Source of the DNA: Psococerastis gibbosa
Taxonomy: Eukaryota > Arthropoda > Insecta > Psocodea > Psocidae
Length of the DNA: 64,000 nt
Reading direction: 5' to 3'
Assembly (NCBI GenBank): GCA_963971405.1
Contig: OZ020488.1
Location: 1,550,001 to 1,614,000 of the forward strand
Shown here: one piece after another, positions 1 to 11,519 of the stretch
Position numbering within the stretch: position 1 is the first letter of the stretch
How the letters are laid out: each line of letters begins with the position of its first letter
Position numbers and translations under genes: made by a program
Notes under the pieces: model-generated
The model's input: only the letters and a program-made list of their open reading frames with translations
Told to the model about the DNA's origin: nothing
The model's database searches: none

Positions 1-204
1 TCAGTATAATTTGTTATAATTTTTTGATAAATACACGGATTATTATTATTATTATTCTAAATTTTATATTATTGTCTGTACTGTATCCAAACTAGGAATC
101 TAAGTGGGAGAGAACATTCCCATGTCTATGCCTAGCCATTGAAAAAACGTACCAGGAGGCCCCATGATTAAAAAAATATTTTTGGCGCTAGTGCGTAGAC
201 ATTG
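1..204. other. Left-edge non-coding DNA
   Basis: AT-rich sequence with a short ATT microsatellite near 45-56. No coding potential or recognisable repeat boundary is seen before the split hairpin MITE that begins near 205. Confidence 0.4.
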
Positions 205-541
205 ACGTGGTAGCAGATATCCTTTATAAGTCTTGAATGTGCTACCACTCAGTGCCGGGTTTGGGCTTGTGGGGGCCCGTGGGCCCGAATTATGTGGGGG
301 CCCTTTCTCGGGGAGAAATTTCTAATCCCCTTAGACGAATATCCCACAATAAATTATAAAATGGTGACACAGGTTGCAAAATCATTATAAAAAAGAAAAG
401 CGATTCTTAGTAATATAAAGTCAAGTCAATAGTACAATACAAGCCTAAGGGCTACTCAACTAAAGCTGTAGACACTGCGGTGTATTTTTAAAAGGAATAA
501 ATTAATAGGTACCTAATTATAAACACAAAATTTTAATTTAT

Positions 542-3291
542 TTAAAGATGCACTCTTCGACTCTTTATTACAGCAAAACTGTCAATTATATCGTCATAAT
601 TTAACGCTGCCACTATGTCGTGATTTATATTCAGCATTGAAAGATGGCTAAGCCGAGCTTCAGAAGAACTGGTGCGACGAGGATTTTTTATGTGTTTTAG
701 TACGGAAAAAGATCGCTCGCTGCTTATGTTGCCACTCATTATAACTAAGTACATCTTCAAAAGTACTTCTACATTGGGAAAGCTATCAGCTACTCCTCTT
801 TCTAAAATCAAATTGTACATGAACCGTTCAAAACTGATACGTTTTTCTTCGATTATATTGTTTTTTTGTGCATCATCTATCACAAATAATTTCACAAACT
901 CACGAAACTGTACTAGCTCGAAGTACAAGTTACCGTCCAAGTCACCTGTGTAACAACTCACCAGGTTCTCTGCCCTAGTTTTCAAATCATCAGGGCTTAT
1001 TTTTTCTAAATATTGTAAAAATCCAAATTTCCTATTTATGTCTTCATATGCTGAAATTCTCCGATCCAATGATTGCATAAACTGGTCAATTATGGGAATG
1101 AAACTTTCGATTCGGAATTTCTCGCTATGACTGAATTCAGCTTCCTCAGTTTTCCCATAATCCAAAGGATTTAGCCTCACATTTCGGATCCGCTTCCGCA
1201 AAGTTTCCGATTTATAAGAATTGTGCCCACACAATTCAACACCCTTTTTCTCATATTCTTGGAAAGAATCCCTAAATTCCCCAATGAAGATCTTAAGGGA
1301 CTCCATCACACTGATCGAAGTATTAATGTCGATTCTTGGATTCTGGAGATTGATGTTTACTGCATTCACCCTTGCCAGTATATCGTTCCAAAGAACAGCG
1401 TAAATTGCTATCTCCAACGTGGTAATTTGCAAATAGAGTCCACTTGCTTGGACATCTTCTTCGGAGAGATCTTTAAGGACTTCTCCTATTTCGTTATAGC
1501 CCAAAACTAGGCTATTAGTAGCTTCCGCTCTTGAGGACCACCGGGTTAAACTGATTCTTTTGGGCACTGGTATGTTGTGGCCATACTTCTTCGCAGCACT
1601 TTTTAGAACATTTGAAAGGACGTTGAACCGAGCTGTGGAACTTGTAAAAAATACATAAATTTGCTCAAGAAAGCTAAAAAATAATTTCGATTGGGAGCAG
1701 GAGTCCATCGCTTTTGTGCCCACTAAGTTGAGGGAATGATTGAAACATGGAACCCATAAAGCCAAAGGATTCTCATTTAGCACCAAAGTGCGTAGACCAC
1801 TATATTCTCCACTCATAGCGGAAGCATTGTCATACGACTGCCCACGAATATCTTTCAAATCCAGGCCGAACTTTTTTAAAACTTTGTTGAGGCCATCAAA
1901 TAATTCTTTAGCTTTATGGCCTTGGTTTGGCATAAAACTAAGAAATCTTTCCTTTGGTGTGCTTTCTTCTAGATACCTGACAATCACAGTCATTTGATCT
2001 ATATGGCCTTCGTCAGTTGTTGAATCTACCGAAACCGAATAATATTTGCAGGCTTTTAAGCGTTTAATTATTTCATCGCTAACTTTGGTGGACATCAGCG
2101 CAATTAATTCTTCGCAAATGTGGGCAGATAGGTAGTTAACGCCGCCACTACCACTGCCACGATTTCCATGCTTCTCTAAGTGGCCTACTAAAAACGGATC
2201 ATATTGTGCAATTAGCTCAAGGACTCCCAAATAATTGCCATTTTTGGTTGATCCCAAAATTTCGTTGTCCCCTCGAAAGGCAAGTCCTCGTCCAGAAAGA
2301 AATATTATGACGGAAATCAATCTGTTTAGAACGTTTCGCCAATAAGCAATGCTCTCCTTCACTTGTGTGGCCAACTCACGATCAATACGCATTGCCTCGT
2401 TTGAGAGATGCTTAAATTGGCAAACTATTTGCAAATGCGTTACGGTAGTTTCATGTCTTTTCAAACGCTCAGACGCATGCTTCCAGTCAGCAAACCCTTC
2501 AGTTGAAAACTGATTTGCTGATTTGCAGAGCAATTTACAATAAAAGCAGTATAGCTTCCCCGTACTAGGTGAAAAACATAACCAAGAGCGGCTTATAGAC
2601 TTGCCTGCCTGAGTTTGACGAAGGAATAAACTTGCATGGCATTTTCTTCTTTTCACTGCATCTACTTGTCCCAAGCTTTTTTCTTTCAAAATATCTTCAT
2701 TACAATGCTGAGTTTCCAAATTTCCTTTCTTGATCCAATAGTCGATGTGTTGTTGACTAAGAACTGCTGGCCACAATCCCACGTCATTTTCTTTGCAAAA
2801 TCCATCATCAGCAGTATTTTCGGATTCGTCATTGTTATCAATTACTGCCTACAAGTAAAACAATTACAGTTGTAATTAATTTTGTAAACAATCCTTTCGG
2901 CATGGCCGACTCAAGTTTAGGTAGGTTTAATTCATACAGTAAATTAACAGGAGTCCCCCATTTTTAATTCCATAAGAATTACTGGGGTGAGTGGGGTCGG
3001 TAATTTTTGATTGCGGTCACCTTAATTAAGTAATTAAAGTCAAACTCTTACCTCTTGGGTAGGGCTAGCAATAACTTGAGAAGATGCAGGAAAATCAGAA
3101 TCACCACTCATCATTTCAACAAAATTAGAAGTAGAACTAGGAGTAGATGGACCCGTCTCTATTTTTGTTACAAAATCCGTTATACGGCGCGTTTTAGATA
3201 AAACATCTTGAATTTTGTTTTCTTTATCTGCTGCGATTTTCCGCTTTTCACTGCCGCTTGCATATTCGCGTTTTCCCTTGTGACGATCCAT
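542..3291 (-). CDS. hAT transposase, ZMYM1-like, two exons
   Basis: Transposase of the surrounding hAT element. Exon 1 is 3291-3052 (80 codons from ATG, donor GAG|GTAAGA). Exon 2 is 2848-542 (acceptor CTTGTAG|GCA). Both junctions are phase 0 and give about 848 residues without a stop. In order there are: a basic N-terminus; a TTF/BED-type zinc-binding region with CFYCKLLC; a DUF4371-like segment; the first catalytic Asp in VDSTTDEG; the second in SYDNASAMSG; and the C-terminal hAT dimerisation region with SSERSFSVLKHIK. The family is often annotated as zinc finger MYM-type protein 1-like. Because the gene sits inside matching termini and a TSD it is a transposon gene, not a domesticated host gene. 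The small plus-strand ORFs across it are shadows. Confidence 0.88.
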
Positions 3292-3752
3292 TATTTCACT
3301 ACGGAATCAAAAATAAAAATTGTAATAAATTAGTTTTTTCAGAACTCACTAGCCAGAGCCTAATTATCTAGTCCACTTGTTCCTATTGCCCTACTTAAGA
3401 TGAAATGTGCAGCCACGTGGTCACCACAAAATCGAATACATTTTATTTTTTATCCCCTTTTGTATAAAACATCTCAAAATTCCGAATCATGCGTCTTATA
3501 ATATAACATTTTATGACATATAACATTTTAGACCAATGAATTTTATATTTATAACGTGCTCGATTTTGTGGCGACCACGTGGCTGGGCACATTTCGTATT
3601 AAAATTAATAGGCTTACAAAGTTTTGATGCGTTCTGTGAATTGTGGTAAATGGGCGCAGAATACGAAAAATAAGGACCTTATCTTATAAAGAACAACTAT
3701 TAGGTACTTCCGCCTCTAATATAAGAATTAACTTATGCTACTTACCTTAACA

Positions 3753-3957
3753 GATATGCAGATATGCAGATGCAGATAACTTGGTAGTGTGCACAGTGCC
3801 GGTAGGGAAACATGGTAGGACTTGTCCTGGTCACCTCCGAACTAATCGTGTGACTTCACTGTGTTTCCCAAGTGGTTCGGAGTCCACTATAATCAGGAGG
3901 TCCCCTGTCCTGTGGGCCCCCACCGTGGCCTGGGACTGTGTCCAACCATACTACTAC
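3753..3957 (+). mobile_element. SINE-like retroposon with TAC tail, inside hAT
   Basis: About 205 bp ending in CCTGGGACTGTGTCCAACC and then a short (TAC)n tail. It is flanked by a 10-bp direct repeat, TACCTTAACA, at 3743-3752 and 3958-3967. Variable-length duplication and a simple-repeat tail indicate LINE-mobilised retroposition. It lies upstream of the transposase start within the hAT element, so it inserted after the hAT or moved with it. A 3' fragment of the same family is at 18582-18634. Confidence 0.65.
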
Positions 3958-4432
3958 TACCTTAACAATATACCAACCAGAAAGTGCTGATAAAAGTAGT
4001 TTCAATTTAGAAATTTGATTTCAAATTTTCAATTTGTATTTAATGAAGCAAAACAATCGTGGTTTCAGAGCAGGAGTGGACATACTTCATTTTTTGTTAA
4101 ATTTTTATCAAAAATGAGTCATTAATGCCACGATGCGTTCGAATTTCCCGCGAAAATTTAAAAAGTTATCTGTTTTGATTTTTTTTAATTTTTTCAATTT
4201 TTTATTTGTATTTTTTCGTTTTGTGGGGGCCCCATTTTTGTGGGGGCCCTGGGGCCCGGGCCCACAGTGCCCCATAGCCAAACCCGGCACTGCTACCACT
4301 ACAATGTCATTTGCATTCTGCAATGAGAGGTCGGTGGAAACCCCGCCGTACGTTAGGCCTACTTGCTTCATAATATTGCAGCCTGCATGGATGGCCTTGT
4401 CACTTGCTTCGAGGAAGATCCGCCTCGTTCAG

Positions 4433-4590
4433 GGGGGGTTTCCACCAACCTCTCATTGCAGAATGCGAATGACATTGACGTGGTAGCAGATATCATTAAT
4501 AAGTCTTGAATGTCTGCTACCACGTCGCGCAATGTCATTTGCATTCAGCAATGAGAGGTCGGTGGGAAGTGGGAACCCCGCCTTAAGGCG
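4433..4590. mobile_element. Hairpin MITE (TWA-target family)
   Basis: Long imperfect palindrome. The left arm starts GGTTTCCACCAACCTCTCA and runs to GACGTGGTAGCAGA. A short loop TATCATTAATAAGTCTTGAATG follows, in split form ATTAATAAGTC, and then the complementary right arm ending ACCCCGCC. The arms differ by a few indels. No coding capacity. A half copy with the same core follows at about 4586-4680. Confidence 0.75.
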
Positions 4591-4683
4591 CGGGTTCCAC
4601 CGACCTCTAAGTGCAAAATACACATACGGTGACGTGGTAGCAGACATTCAAGACTTGGGCGGGGTTTCCGACGACCTCTCGTA

Positions 4684-5065
4684 GGTGCCCATTCCATTGA
4701 CCGGCTAGGGCTATTTCCAAAACGGTGACGTGGTAGCAGACACTCAAGACTTAGGTGGCGTTTCCACCGACCTCGCATTGCAGAATTGACGGAAATGTTT
4801 ATTTTCCTCTATGCCACAGTTAAAATTGATCTATGATCATACAATAAAATCACAAACAAACAAACTAAAATTAAAAAATGGCTTCATTGGATATGTTAAT
4901 TACAAACATTTTAATAAATTTCTGTAAAAAGAAAAACAAACATTTCCGTCTATGTCACTTGCAATCTGCAATGCGAGGTCGGTGGAGACGCTACCTAAGT
5001 CTTGAGTGTCTGCTACCACGTCACCGTTTTGGAAATAGCCCCAGCCGGTCAATGGAATGGGCACC
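4684..5065. mobile_element. Hairpin MITE with a second MITE in its loop
   Basis: The outer element has arms GGTGCCCATTCCATTGACC (4684 onwards) and its complement ending GGAATGGGCACC (5065). The family core GTGGTAGCAGACACTCAAGAC is split symmetrically. Exactly at its palindromic centre (CAAGACTTA / TAAGTCTTG) lies another MITE of the same type, 4754-4995. That inner element begins GGTGGCGTTTCCACC and ends GGTGGAGACGCTACC. The nesting shows that the loop TTAA of one copy served as target for another. Confidence 0.75.
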
Positions 5066-5270
5066 ATAGCAGAATGCACAACTTGTGCAGCACAAGACAT
5101 TGACGGAAATTTGAATTTTTTCTTTTTATAGAAATCTATTAAAATGTTTGTACGGTACTTAACACATCCCATGACGCCATTTTTTAATTTTAGCTTGTTT
5201 GTTTGTGATTTTATTCTATGATCATTGATCTATTTTAACTATATGGCATAGAGTAAAACAAAAATTTCCG
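4785..5270. repeat. 168-bp internal unit in two inverted copies
   Basis: A unit bounded by GACGGAAAT and its complement occurs at about 4793-4960. It is present again inverted at about 5100-5268. Shared internal strings include ATCACAAACAAACAA, ATTAAAAAATGGC and ACAAACATTTTAATA. Each copy is flanked by MITE-type ends (CATTGCAGAAT / ATTCTGCAATG), so this is a longer internal variant of the hairpin family. The right terminus, ending in GGTCGGTGGAAGCCCCGCC, lies at about 5285-5318, roughly 65 bp before the OCIAD1 start codon. Confidence 0.65.
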
Positions 5271-5383
5271 TCAATGTCATTTGCATTCTGCAATGAGAGG
5301 TCGGTGGAAGCCCCGCCTTTATTAAAAAAACCGAGTTAAGAGGGCGGTGGGCGCCAAGTTGCCTTTGTTTGTAAACAAATATA

Positions 5384-8300
5384 ATGGAGTCCAATGTAAG
5401 AAGTGAAAATCAGGGACAGGGAACTCCTAATCAATCACAGGTCCCGGACGTGAGTAATTTGTTGTATGAACTATTTGTATCGCAAGTTTATTGTAGTTAG
5501 ATAACATCTAAAACACCTTGTCACTTCGGCTCCGGGCTAAATAATTTAAAATAAGCCTGTCGAAATGTCCAAGTCCATTCATTTCTTTTTAGAGATTGAC
5601 CTGCAGAGTTATTAAATTATATAGAACATTCCTATAAAACCGGAATCTAAGCTAGTAATAATTAGGTCAATAGCTAGCAGTTTTGTTAGAATACCCCCAT
5701 AGCCCACTCGAACTCCCAAAACAGGAGAACAGTTAAATTTAATATAATAAATAAATAAATAATAAGTTTTATTGTATTATTTGATGCGATTGCAGTGGGT
5801 CATTTAGTTTAAACCAGATTTGGCAAGGTTGCCAGAATTTTTGTGTATAATTTTACATTAGAAGACAGGAACAATCTAACTTGTGGTGGCAGACCAGATA
5901 TGCAATAACGAATATTAAGGTGTTGGACTAGTCAGAAATTGATAAATCGATTAACTGATGCCGGTTCTTCAGAACCTATGTATGTTTTGGATAGTAACTG
6001 ACTCGACTAACTAAATAAACGTGTAGTTGTGCAAACACGAAGGATTGGTAAAGGTTCAGTTTGGCTGCGTATATAGAGCCAGACTGTTTTGACGCTAGCC
6101 CAAGGGATATATCAAAATTCATTAATAATTTCCAAAAATTCACCATACTATTTATTTCAAATCCTTCCTCGCAGGGAGCCTCCAAGCCACGTGGCCCCGG
6201 GCGGTCGCCCGTAAGTAAACTAGTCCAGGTCAAGTTCCGAACCCAAGGACAGAGACCGCATTTATAGAGATAGTTTTAACTCATTTTCAATTGCAGCTTT
6301 ACAGATTTTCACCCGAAGAACAGAGAGTATTAAGGCAATGCAACATAGAAAGCTTCTATCAACGTTCTCTGCCTTTTGGCACGTTGATGGGTGTTGGAAC
6401 GTATTATCTTGTAAAATCAGGTGCGTATCTCAGCAATTTTATTACGTTGGAATTATTGCGTTTTGCTAACACCTTCCCGTCACCTCGGGTCGAAAAGTTG
6501 GGCTTTTTCTTGTCGATATACAGGGCAGTACGGACTCAGACATTCACCAGAAAGGTGGCTGGTTCGAATCCCACACTTGGTATATTATCTTGGGGGGATG
6601 TAAAGCAGGCGGTCCCGGGCTCTCCTAGTTAAGTGTAAGAGAGGACTTTGTAGCCCTAATTCCGCTAGATTGACTTAGTAATGGAGGAAAAAGTCAATAT
6701 TTATTTATTCTTTTCTGCTCAGATGTTTTCAAATCCTGGGGATTTACCAGATCTTCAAGGAAAAACATGGTTTATGGTTTATTTTTGCCGGATATTCTTG
6801 CCTGGTTTATTGAAATTGCAGAATGATGGGCTGTGGTCTATTTGGAAGCGAACTTGCCTCACTTTTTCTAACATTGACCTGTTTATTTTGTCAAAATTGT
6901 TTCTAGGCTATCTAAGAGCTCATACCCGTTTCGGGGCGACGCCGAAGATCTGTGTTGCGGTAATAGCAGGCTACTTCATAGGCAAGTTGTCGTACCAGCA
7001 GAAATGCGCTGAGAAGTTGATGGCGCTGCCCAACAGTCACATCGGGGAAATCCTGCGACAGAGGAAGAAGCAGGGCATCAGCGAGAAGTAAGCTGCCTGT
7101 TTAAATATTTGAATTACATTTACTTGCTGAAGATGGTGCAGTTAACCCAGTGGGACTTGTGGCAGTTCAATCAAAGTGTGGCCACCTCGCTCGGTCTTCA
7201 GCTAGGTACTGATTGCCAGGCTTCTGTAGATAGGTCTGCTTGGTGTCTGTCAGGTAAGACATGTAGAGTAGTGGTACGGACTCTGACTTTCACCCGAAAG
7301 GTTGTTGGTTCGAGTCCTGTACTTCCGACATTTTCTGGCCATGCCTCGGAGGGCATGTAAAGCAGGCGGTCCCGGGCCTTCCTAGCTGAGTGTAAGAGAG
7401 CCGCTAGGTTGGCTTAGTAATAGAGCAAAAAAGTCATTATTTATTTATTTATATTTATAAGGACAGATCGCCCAGTGTGGGCTTTCTCGTACGGACTTCT
7501 ACTATAACACACCCTCCAATTCACATGGAGGTTTTTCAACGTTGAAGAGTGCAAATGTATGGTTTAAAACCACAATAGAACTGTGTGTTGAAACTTCTTT
7601 TTTTTCTCAATTTCAGTTTAAGTCTGGACACCGGATTCCCAGCCCCCATTGGCATTGACACGACTTCCGTTGAGAAATTCGAGCCGCAGCAATCGTACCT
7701 AAATTTAGATTCCGACAGACCTTCTTACCTTAGCGAATACGACAAGACGCTCCAAGATGGTAAATATATTAACTATTTAAAATGTACTCTATGATCATAC
7801 AAGACCAGGAAGGCCAATTTTCCGATGAATCTATCTACCAAACGATGATCAATGGAAAGGACTTGCTTCTTCTTCTTCTGGTGAACAACCCTCATGGGTT
7901 GGCTTGCAGCATTTTGCTCCGGCTCTTCCACTCCGATCTTTCCTCTGCCAGCCTCTTCAGTTGACTTGCTTATAATATATTGCAAATTGCTTGCCCTTGC
8001 TTATAATATGTTATTAACATATTATGTCCTATAAATTGCCACTTACACAATTCCAAGTACATCGCACATCCTAATTGATAATCTACATGACGTATACGTG
8101 GGACGTAATCCACTTAAAGCAAGTAAGAATAATCACAACTCTCACCTCAGCAAATGACATTTAAACTCTTCAGCAAATTACAAATTAAAGGTTAGTGAAT
8201 CGAATTGCCGAAAAGGGGTGAAGGCATTGCTCCTGCTTGCTGGGCCTACTATGGCGATTATTTTTAATGTTAACAAAGAAGTAAACAAGATTATTTTGCA

Positions 8301-11300
8301 AAAGAAAGTACCTAATAATAATAATAATTGTGTATTGACCAGAAATTTGACAACTACATTTAAGAAATAAATTTCCGACACTACATCATTGACGGCGATG
8401 AGCGTAAGCCCATATAGCCCAAAAATTTAACTTAATTTAGTCTATACTGTATCCTAATTCTATTTTTTTTTTTTGATAATTTGTTCACCCTCTTCAGATA
8501 TTAAAAATAATTTTAATTTTGCAATAAATTTTGCCCTACTCGAGACTCGCTGCAACTCGACAGCGAGCATGTTAAGGGCTCTAGGTCCCAGAAATAACGC
8601 GGTACATTTGTAATGTGCGGTTCGCGGTCGTAGTCCGGTGTCCATAACTGGCGGGTGCCTTAGAGCGTAACCAGCTCCCTGATGAGTCATTTCACCGCAT
8701 CTATTGGAAAAAATTCTCAGTGTGACGTAAACAAATAGATATCGCAGGGGTAGTAGTGTGAGGCGACGAAATAATGGAAGTGATGAGTGCAGACGATTCT
8801 CCTTTTTAATGGTTCTAATTAAATACTTCTGCGTAACTTATAACGCCTTTAAAGTAGTTTCAAATGTACCACCCCACACTGCCAACCCATAAGACAACCG
8901 GGATTGGTAAAGAGATGAATAGCTCTTTCTGTACGTCTCTCGAAGTAGTAAATTTCTGGAGGAAAAATAATTTTCTTAGTAATTGTCGGCTATAACCATT
9001 TACTTTACTTATGTGTTGGTCCCACTTCAAATTATTTTGTAAGATGACACCTAGGTACTGAACTTGGCTCATTTGAGATACAGGCGAACAGGGACAGTTT
9101 TGCCAGTTGTACCATAGGGGCAAGTGTGCCTTAACTGCAAGTTCAGGCTCAGGTTTGGGTCTTAACGAAAATGTAATAAAGTTAGTTTTTATTTTTAGCA
9201 CATTCATAACCAATTTTCTTGAGGCAAATAACTTTTGCAGCACATTTAAGTCCTCATTCATCTCTCTTTCAACCATTAACCAATCCTCCTCATCAGACCC
9301 CTTTTCACATAATAATAATAACAGTAATAATAACAATTCTTTATTTCCAACAAATACAATAATTGGACAAAAATACAATTAGGGCTCCCATGCCTTCATA
9401 GAGGCGTTCGGGATACACCCTACAGAGTACAGTTTAAACATTATTCATTTTATTACAATCATGATATAATAATAGTATTAGTTTCATTGCCATCAGTGTT
9501 TGTTTTATATATATATCAATGTAACCTTTTATGCTCGTATTTGGCCTTGCGAACTTATTGTAACTACTAATGAATTCGTTATAGTAGTAATATGATTTGT
9601 ACAAGAATGATGCTGTTGTATGAGCCTTTGTAAATTTGGGTAATATGAGACATCCGTTGATATTCATTCTCGTTGGAATATTCCTTTTCTGTAGTACCAA
9701 GGCTAGGAGGCAAATATCATCGGCAAAAGCCACTAATTTTCCATTAAAAGGATATTCGCTAATAGCATTCACGTAGATGTTGAACAAAAGAGGAGACAAA
9801 CTTCCCCCCGTCGAGTTACCGTTAGTCATTGCTGTAGGGTCCCCAGGACGCACTGTCGGTATCCTCCCTGTAAGGTAGCATCTCAGCCAATTTAACGGGT
9901 TCCCTCTCACACCTGCCCTTTCTAGTGCGTAGAAAATAGTAAAGTTGAAAAAGCATTCGGCTCGGAACGTCGGTTAATTGATCTCTTGTTCTCTATCGGA
10001 CTTCAACTGTCAGAAGAAGGCTAGTTATAAGCTTATACGTACCCATTAGCGTAACGAGGGTGTGGGGGTAGGGAGTCCGCCTAGGGGTGCCAAGTCGGAC
10101 AAAAAATAATCAACAATGTAACAAAAAAATTCCAATATATAGCTAATTAAACATTTAACAATAAAAATAGCATTCTGTAATTATTTGGATTTGGTACATA
10201 AACTTTTTGACAAATTATTCTCACTCCCCCCCCCCCCCCTGAAGACCTATCGTTACGGCACCTAAGGTGAAACATTTTCCCTAAAGAAATGTTGGCCCTG
10301 TGTAGGAGTGGACCTTGCTATAACTATAACTTAAGGGGCCGTGATCGGTCAGAAAGCGTACTTCTAAGTATATCGTTAGCATCTGCGGTTGACTTCTAAG
10401 ATATTATCACAACGGCTGAGTGGCATCTGGAAGTATGCTTTCAGATCGATTAGCTTATCTGCCCTGATTCAACACTTTTTTCATCTTTCATCTTTGTGCC
10501 GTTTTCTCGACTCTCTTCTCGAGGTAGCCTACCAAACAGTGAGGCCTTCTGTCGACATAAATATAAATTATGTTCAATAAGCTCATTATATCGTTGTTCC
10601 GTGTGCAGAATCATCGTACGATGTCTCGGAAATAGCGGTTCCTCCAGGAGGGGCTCCTTCGACCAGTTATGACGAATTAAGGCGACGAAACCGCGAGGAA
10701 TTTGATGGGTCGCAAAGAAATAAGGGAGTCAGTCTCAGGTATGTTACACTAAAATTTTTTAGTCAATAATAATATTCCATGGCGCCGTTAATGTAATATT
10801 TCAGTTTGCTGCTTTTCCGTTTTTTTGTAAAGTCGAATTTCTCAGGAAATAACGGTCTTATCGTATTATTGGGCCAATTCCACAAAACCTTGACAAAGCT
10901 GAATCCGTAGCCCAATTTTCGACTCGACTACTTGCAAGCCTCATGTACCGCATTGGTTTTGCTTGACAGCGTCACATGCCCGCTATGCAACCTCGGAAGT
11001 ATGGACGGAGACCACCTGAGGGTTTGCAGCCCTCACCCACGCAATTGGTGAATGGTTGCTGCAAAATTGTACTTCAGAAGATTTCAATGAGCTGGCGTGT
11101 CTTGTGGGAAAACCGTGATTCGCATAGGCATCCCATCGTCTTCGCGTCGGCGAGTCTAATAAATATGAGAAATTGGCTCTTTGGTTACCCCCCCCCCCCC
11201 CCCCCAAACAAACTGAAGACTAGGCAAAATGCACTTGCTACGTAAAACAAATAGTTACCATAGCATGGAACCACCCCCTGAGAAATATTTGTCTAAAAAT

Positions 11301-11519
11301 TAAATGTGATTGTCATAGAGCAGGCTATGTCCACAAAAAGTTCTTATAGTAGGCTGATATTAGTATCTCTATTTTATAATTTGATATGGTATCGATTTGT
11401 TTTCCAGTAGACCCGTTGAGCCAGAAGAAGCTCCTGTTGTTGTCCGGGCACGAGCTCCGCCCCGGGAAGGGTCGTCTGCTAGACCGAAAAACAAATATGG
11501 CGACGAATGGGAGGACTAG
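5384..11519 (+). CDS. OCIAD1: OCIA domain-containing protein 1 (asrij homologue)
   Basis: Six coding exons: 5384-5449, 6297-6420, 6907-7087, 7617-7759, 10609-10738, 11408-11519. All junctions are GT-AG with agreeing phases, giving 251 residues. The OCIA domain occupies about residues 23-125 (FSPEEQRVLRQCNIESFYQR, then FGATPKICVAVIAGYFIGKL). It has two short hydrophobic segments, as in the family's membrane-bound proteins of endosomes and mitochondria. The C-terminus ends in the family-typical NKYGDEWED. Asrij/OCIAD1 acts in blood-cell maintenance, JAK/STAT and Notch trafficking, and OXPHOS assembly (established for fly and mammal). The start is the first ATG after a short leader, with a repeat island ending about 65 bp upstream. 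Introns hold two SINEs, a LINE fragment and C-runs. Confidence 0.92.
6521..6713 (+). mobile_element. tRNA-like SINE (family 1) in OCIAD1 intron 2
   Basis: The head contains a B-box-like GGTTCGAATCC. It is followed by a conserved body (GTAAAGCAGGCGGTCCCGGG, then CTCCTAGTTAAGTGTAAGAG) and a tail of TATTTATTTATT. Other copies are at 7261-7452, 23815-23976 and, inverted, 61384-61525. A Pol III promoter box plus a shared body and simple tail define a tRNA-derived SINE. Confidence 0.75.
7261..7452 (+). mobile_element. tRNA-like SINE (family 1) in OCIAD1 intron 3
   Basis: Second copy of the SINE at 6521. It has B box GGTTCGAGTCC, body GTAAAGCAGGCGGTCCCGGG with CTTCCTAGCTGAGTGTAAG, and tail TTATTTATTTATTT. 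It differs from the first copy by scattered substitutions. Confidence 0.75.
8462..9910 (-). pseudogene. Decayed LINE reverse-transcriptase fragment
   Basis: Minus-strand pieces of a non-LTR retrotransposon in OCIAD1 intron 4. About 9910-9700 has RT motifs GGSLSPLLFNIYVNAI and VAFADDICLL. About 9290-8870 continues with LQKLFASRKLVMNVLKIK and VQYLGVILQNNLKWDQHI. About 8660-8470 is the extreme C-terminus. It ends at an oligo-A tail (T run at 8461-8473 on the plus strand). Frames are broken by stops, frameshifts and an AAT microsatellite near 9310. The clade is probably CR1/Jockey-like and is not resolved. Confidence 0.7.
10220..10242. repeat. Poly-C run
   Basis: Run of about 14 C in the OCIAD1 intron; a second run of about 15 C lies at 11188-11205. 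These runs can form quadruplex or slipped structures and are polymorphic in length in most genomes. Confidence 0.8.

Larger units (their letters stand above)
250..4292 (-). mobile_element. Complete autonomous-looking hAT transposon
   Basis: The element is bounded by inverted termini that both read CAGTGCCGGGTTTGG inwards. It is flanked by a perfect 8-bp target duplication, CTACCACT, at 242-249 and 4293-4300. Eight-base duplications and CA-starting termini are the hallmark of hAT transposons. G/C-rich GGGGGCCC strings lie just inside both termini. It carries an uninterrupted two-exon transposase (542-3291, minus) and a SINE at 3753-3957. Intact termini, duplication and reading frame suggest recent insertion and possibly an active copy. 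Confidence 0.9.
205..4352. mobile_element. Hairpin MITE split by a hAT transposon
   Basis: The flanks of the hAT element are two parts of one hairpin MITE. The left part (about 205-249) holds the family core GACGTGGTAGCAGA. The right part (4293-about 4352) holds the matching arm, ending in the terminal motif GGTCGGTGGAAACCCCGCC. The target copied by the hAT, CTACCACT, is a slightly altered version of the core GCTACCACGTC. The outer left arm is degraded before about 204. Confidence 0.6.

Noticed and set aside
672..2875. Several plus-strand ORFs across 672-2875
   Set aside because: They are antisense shadows of the hAT transposase exon and show no domain.
4433..5320. CRISPR-like array from repeated GAGAGGTCGGTGGAA motifs
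   Set aside because: Copies are inverted and irregularly spaced ends of hairpin MITEs in a eukaryotic genome.
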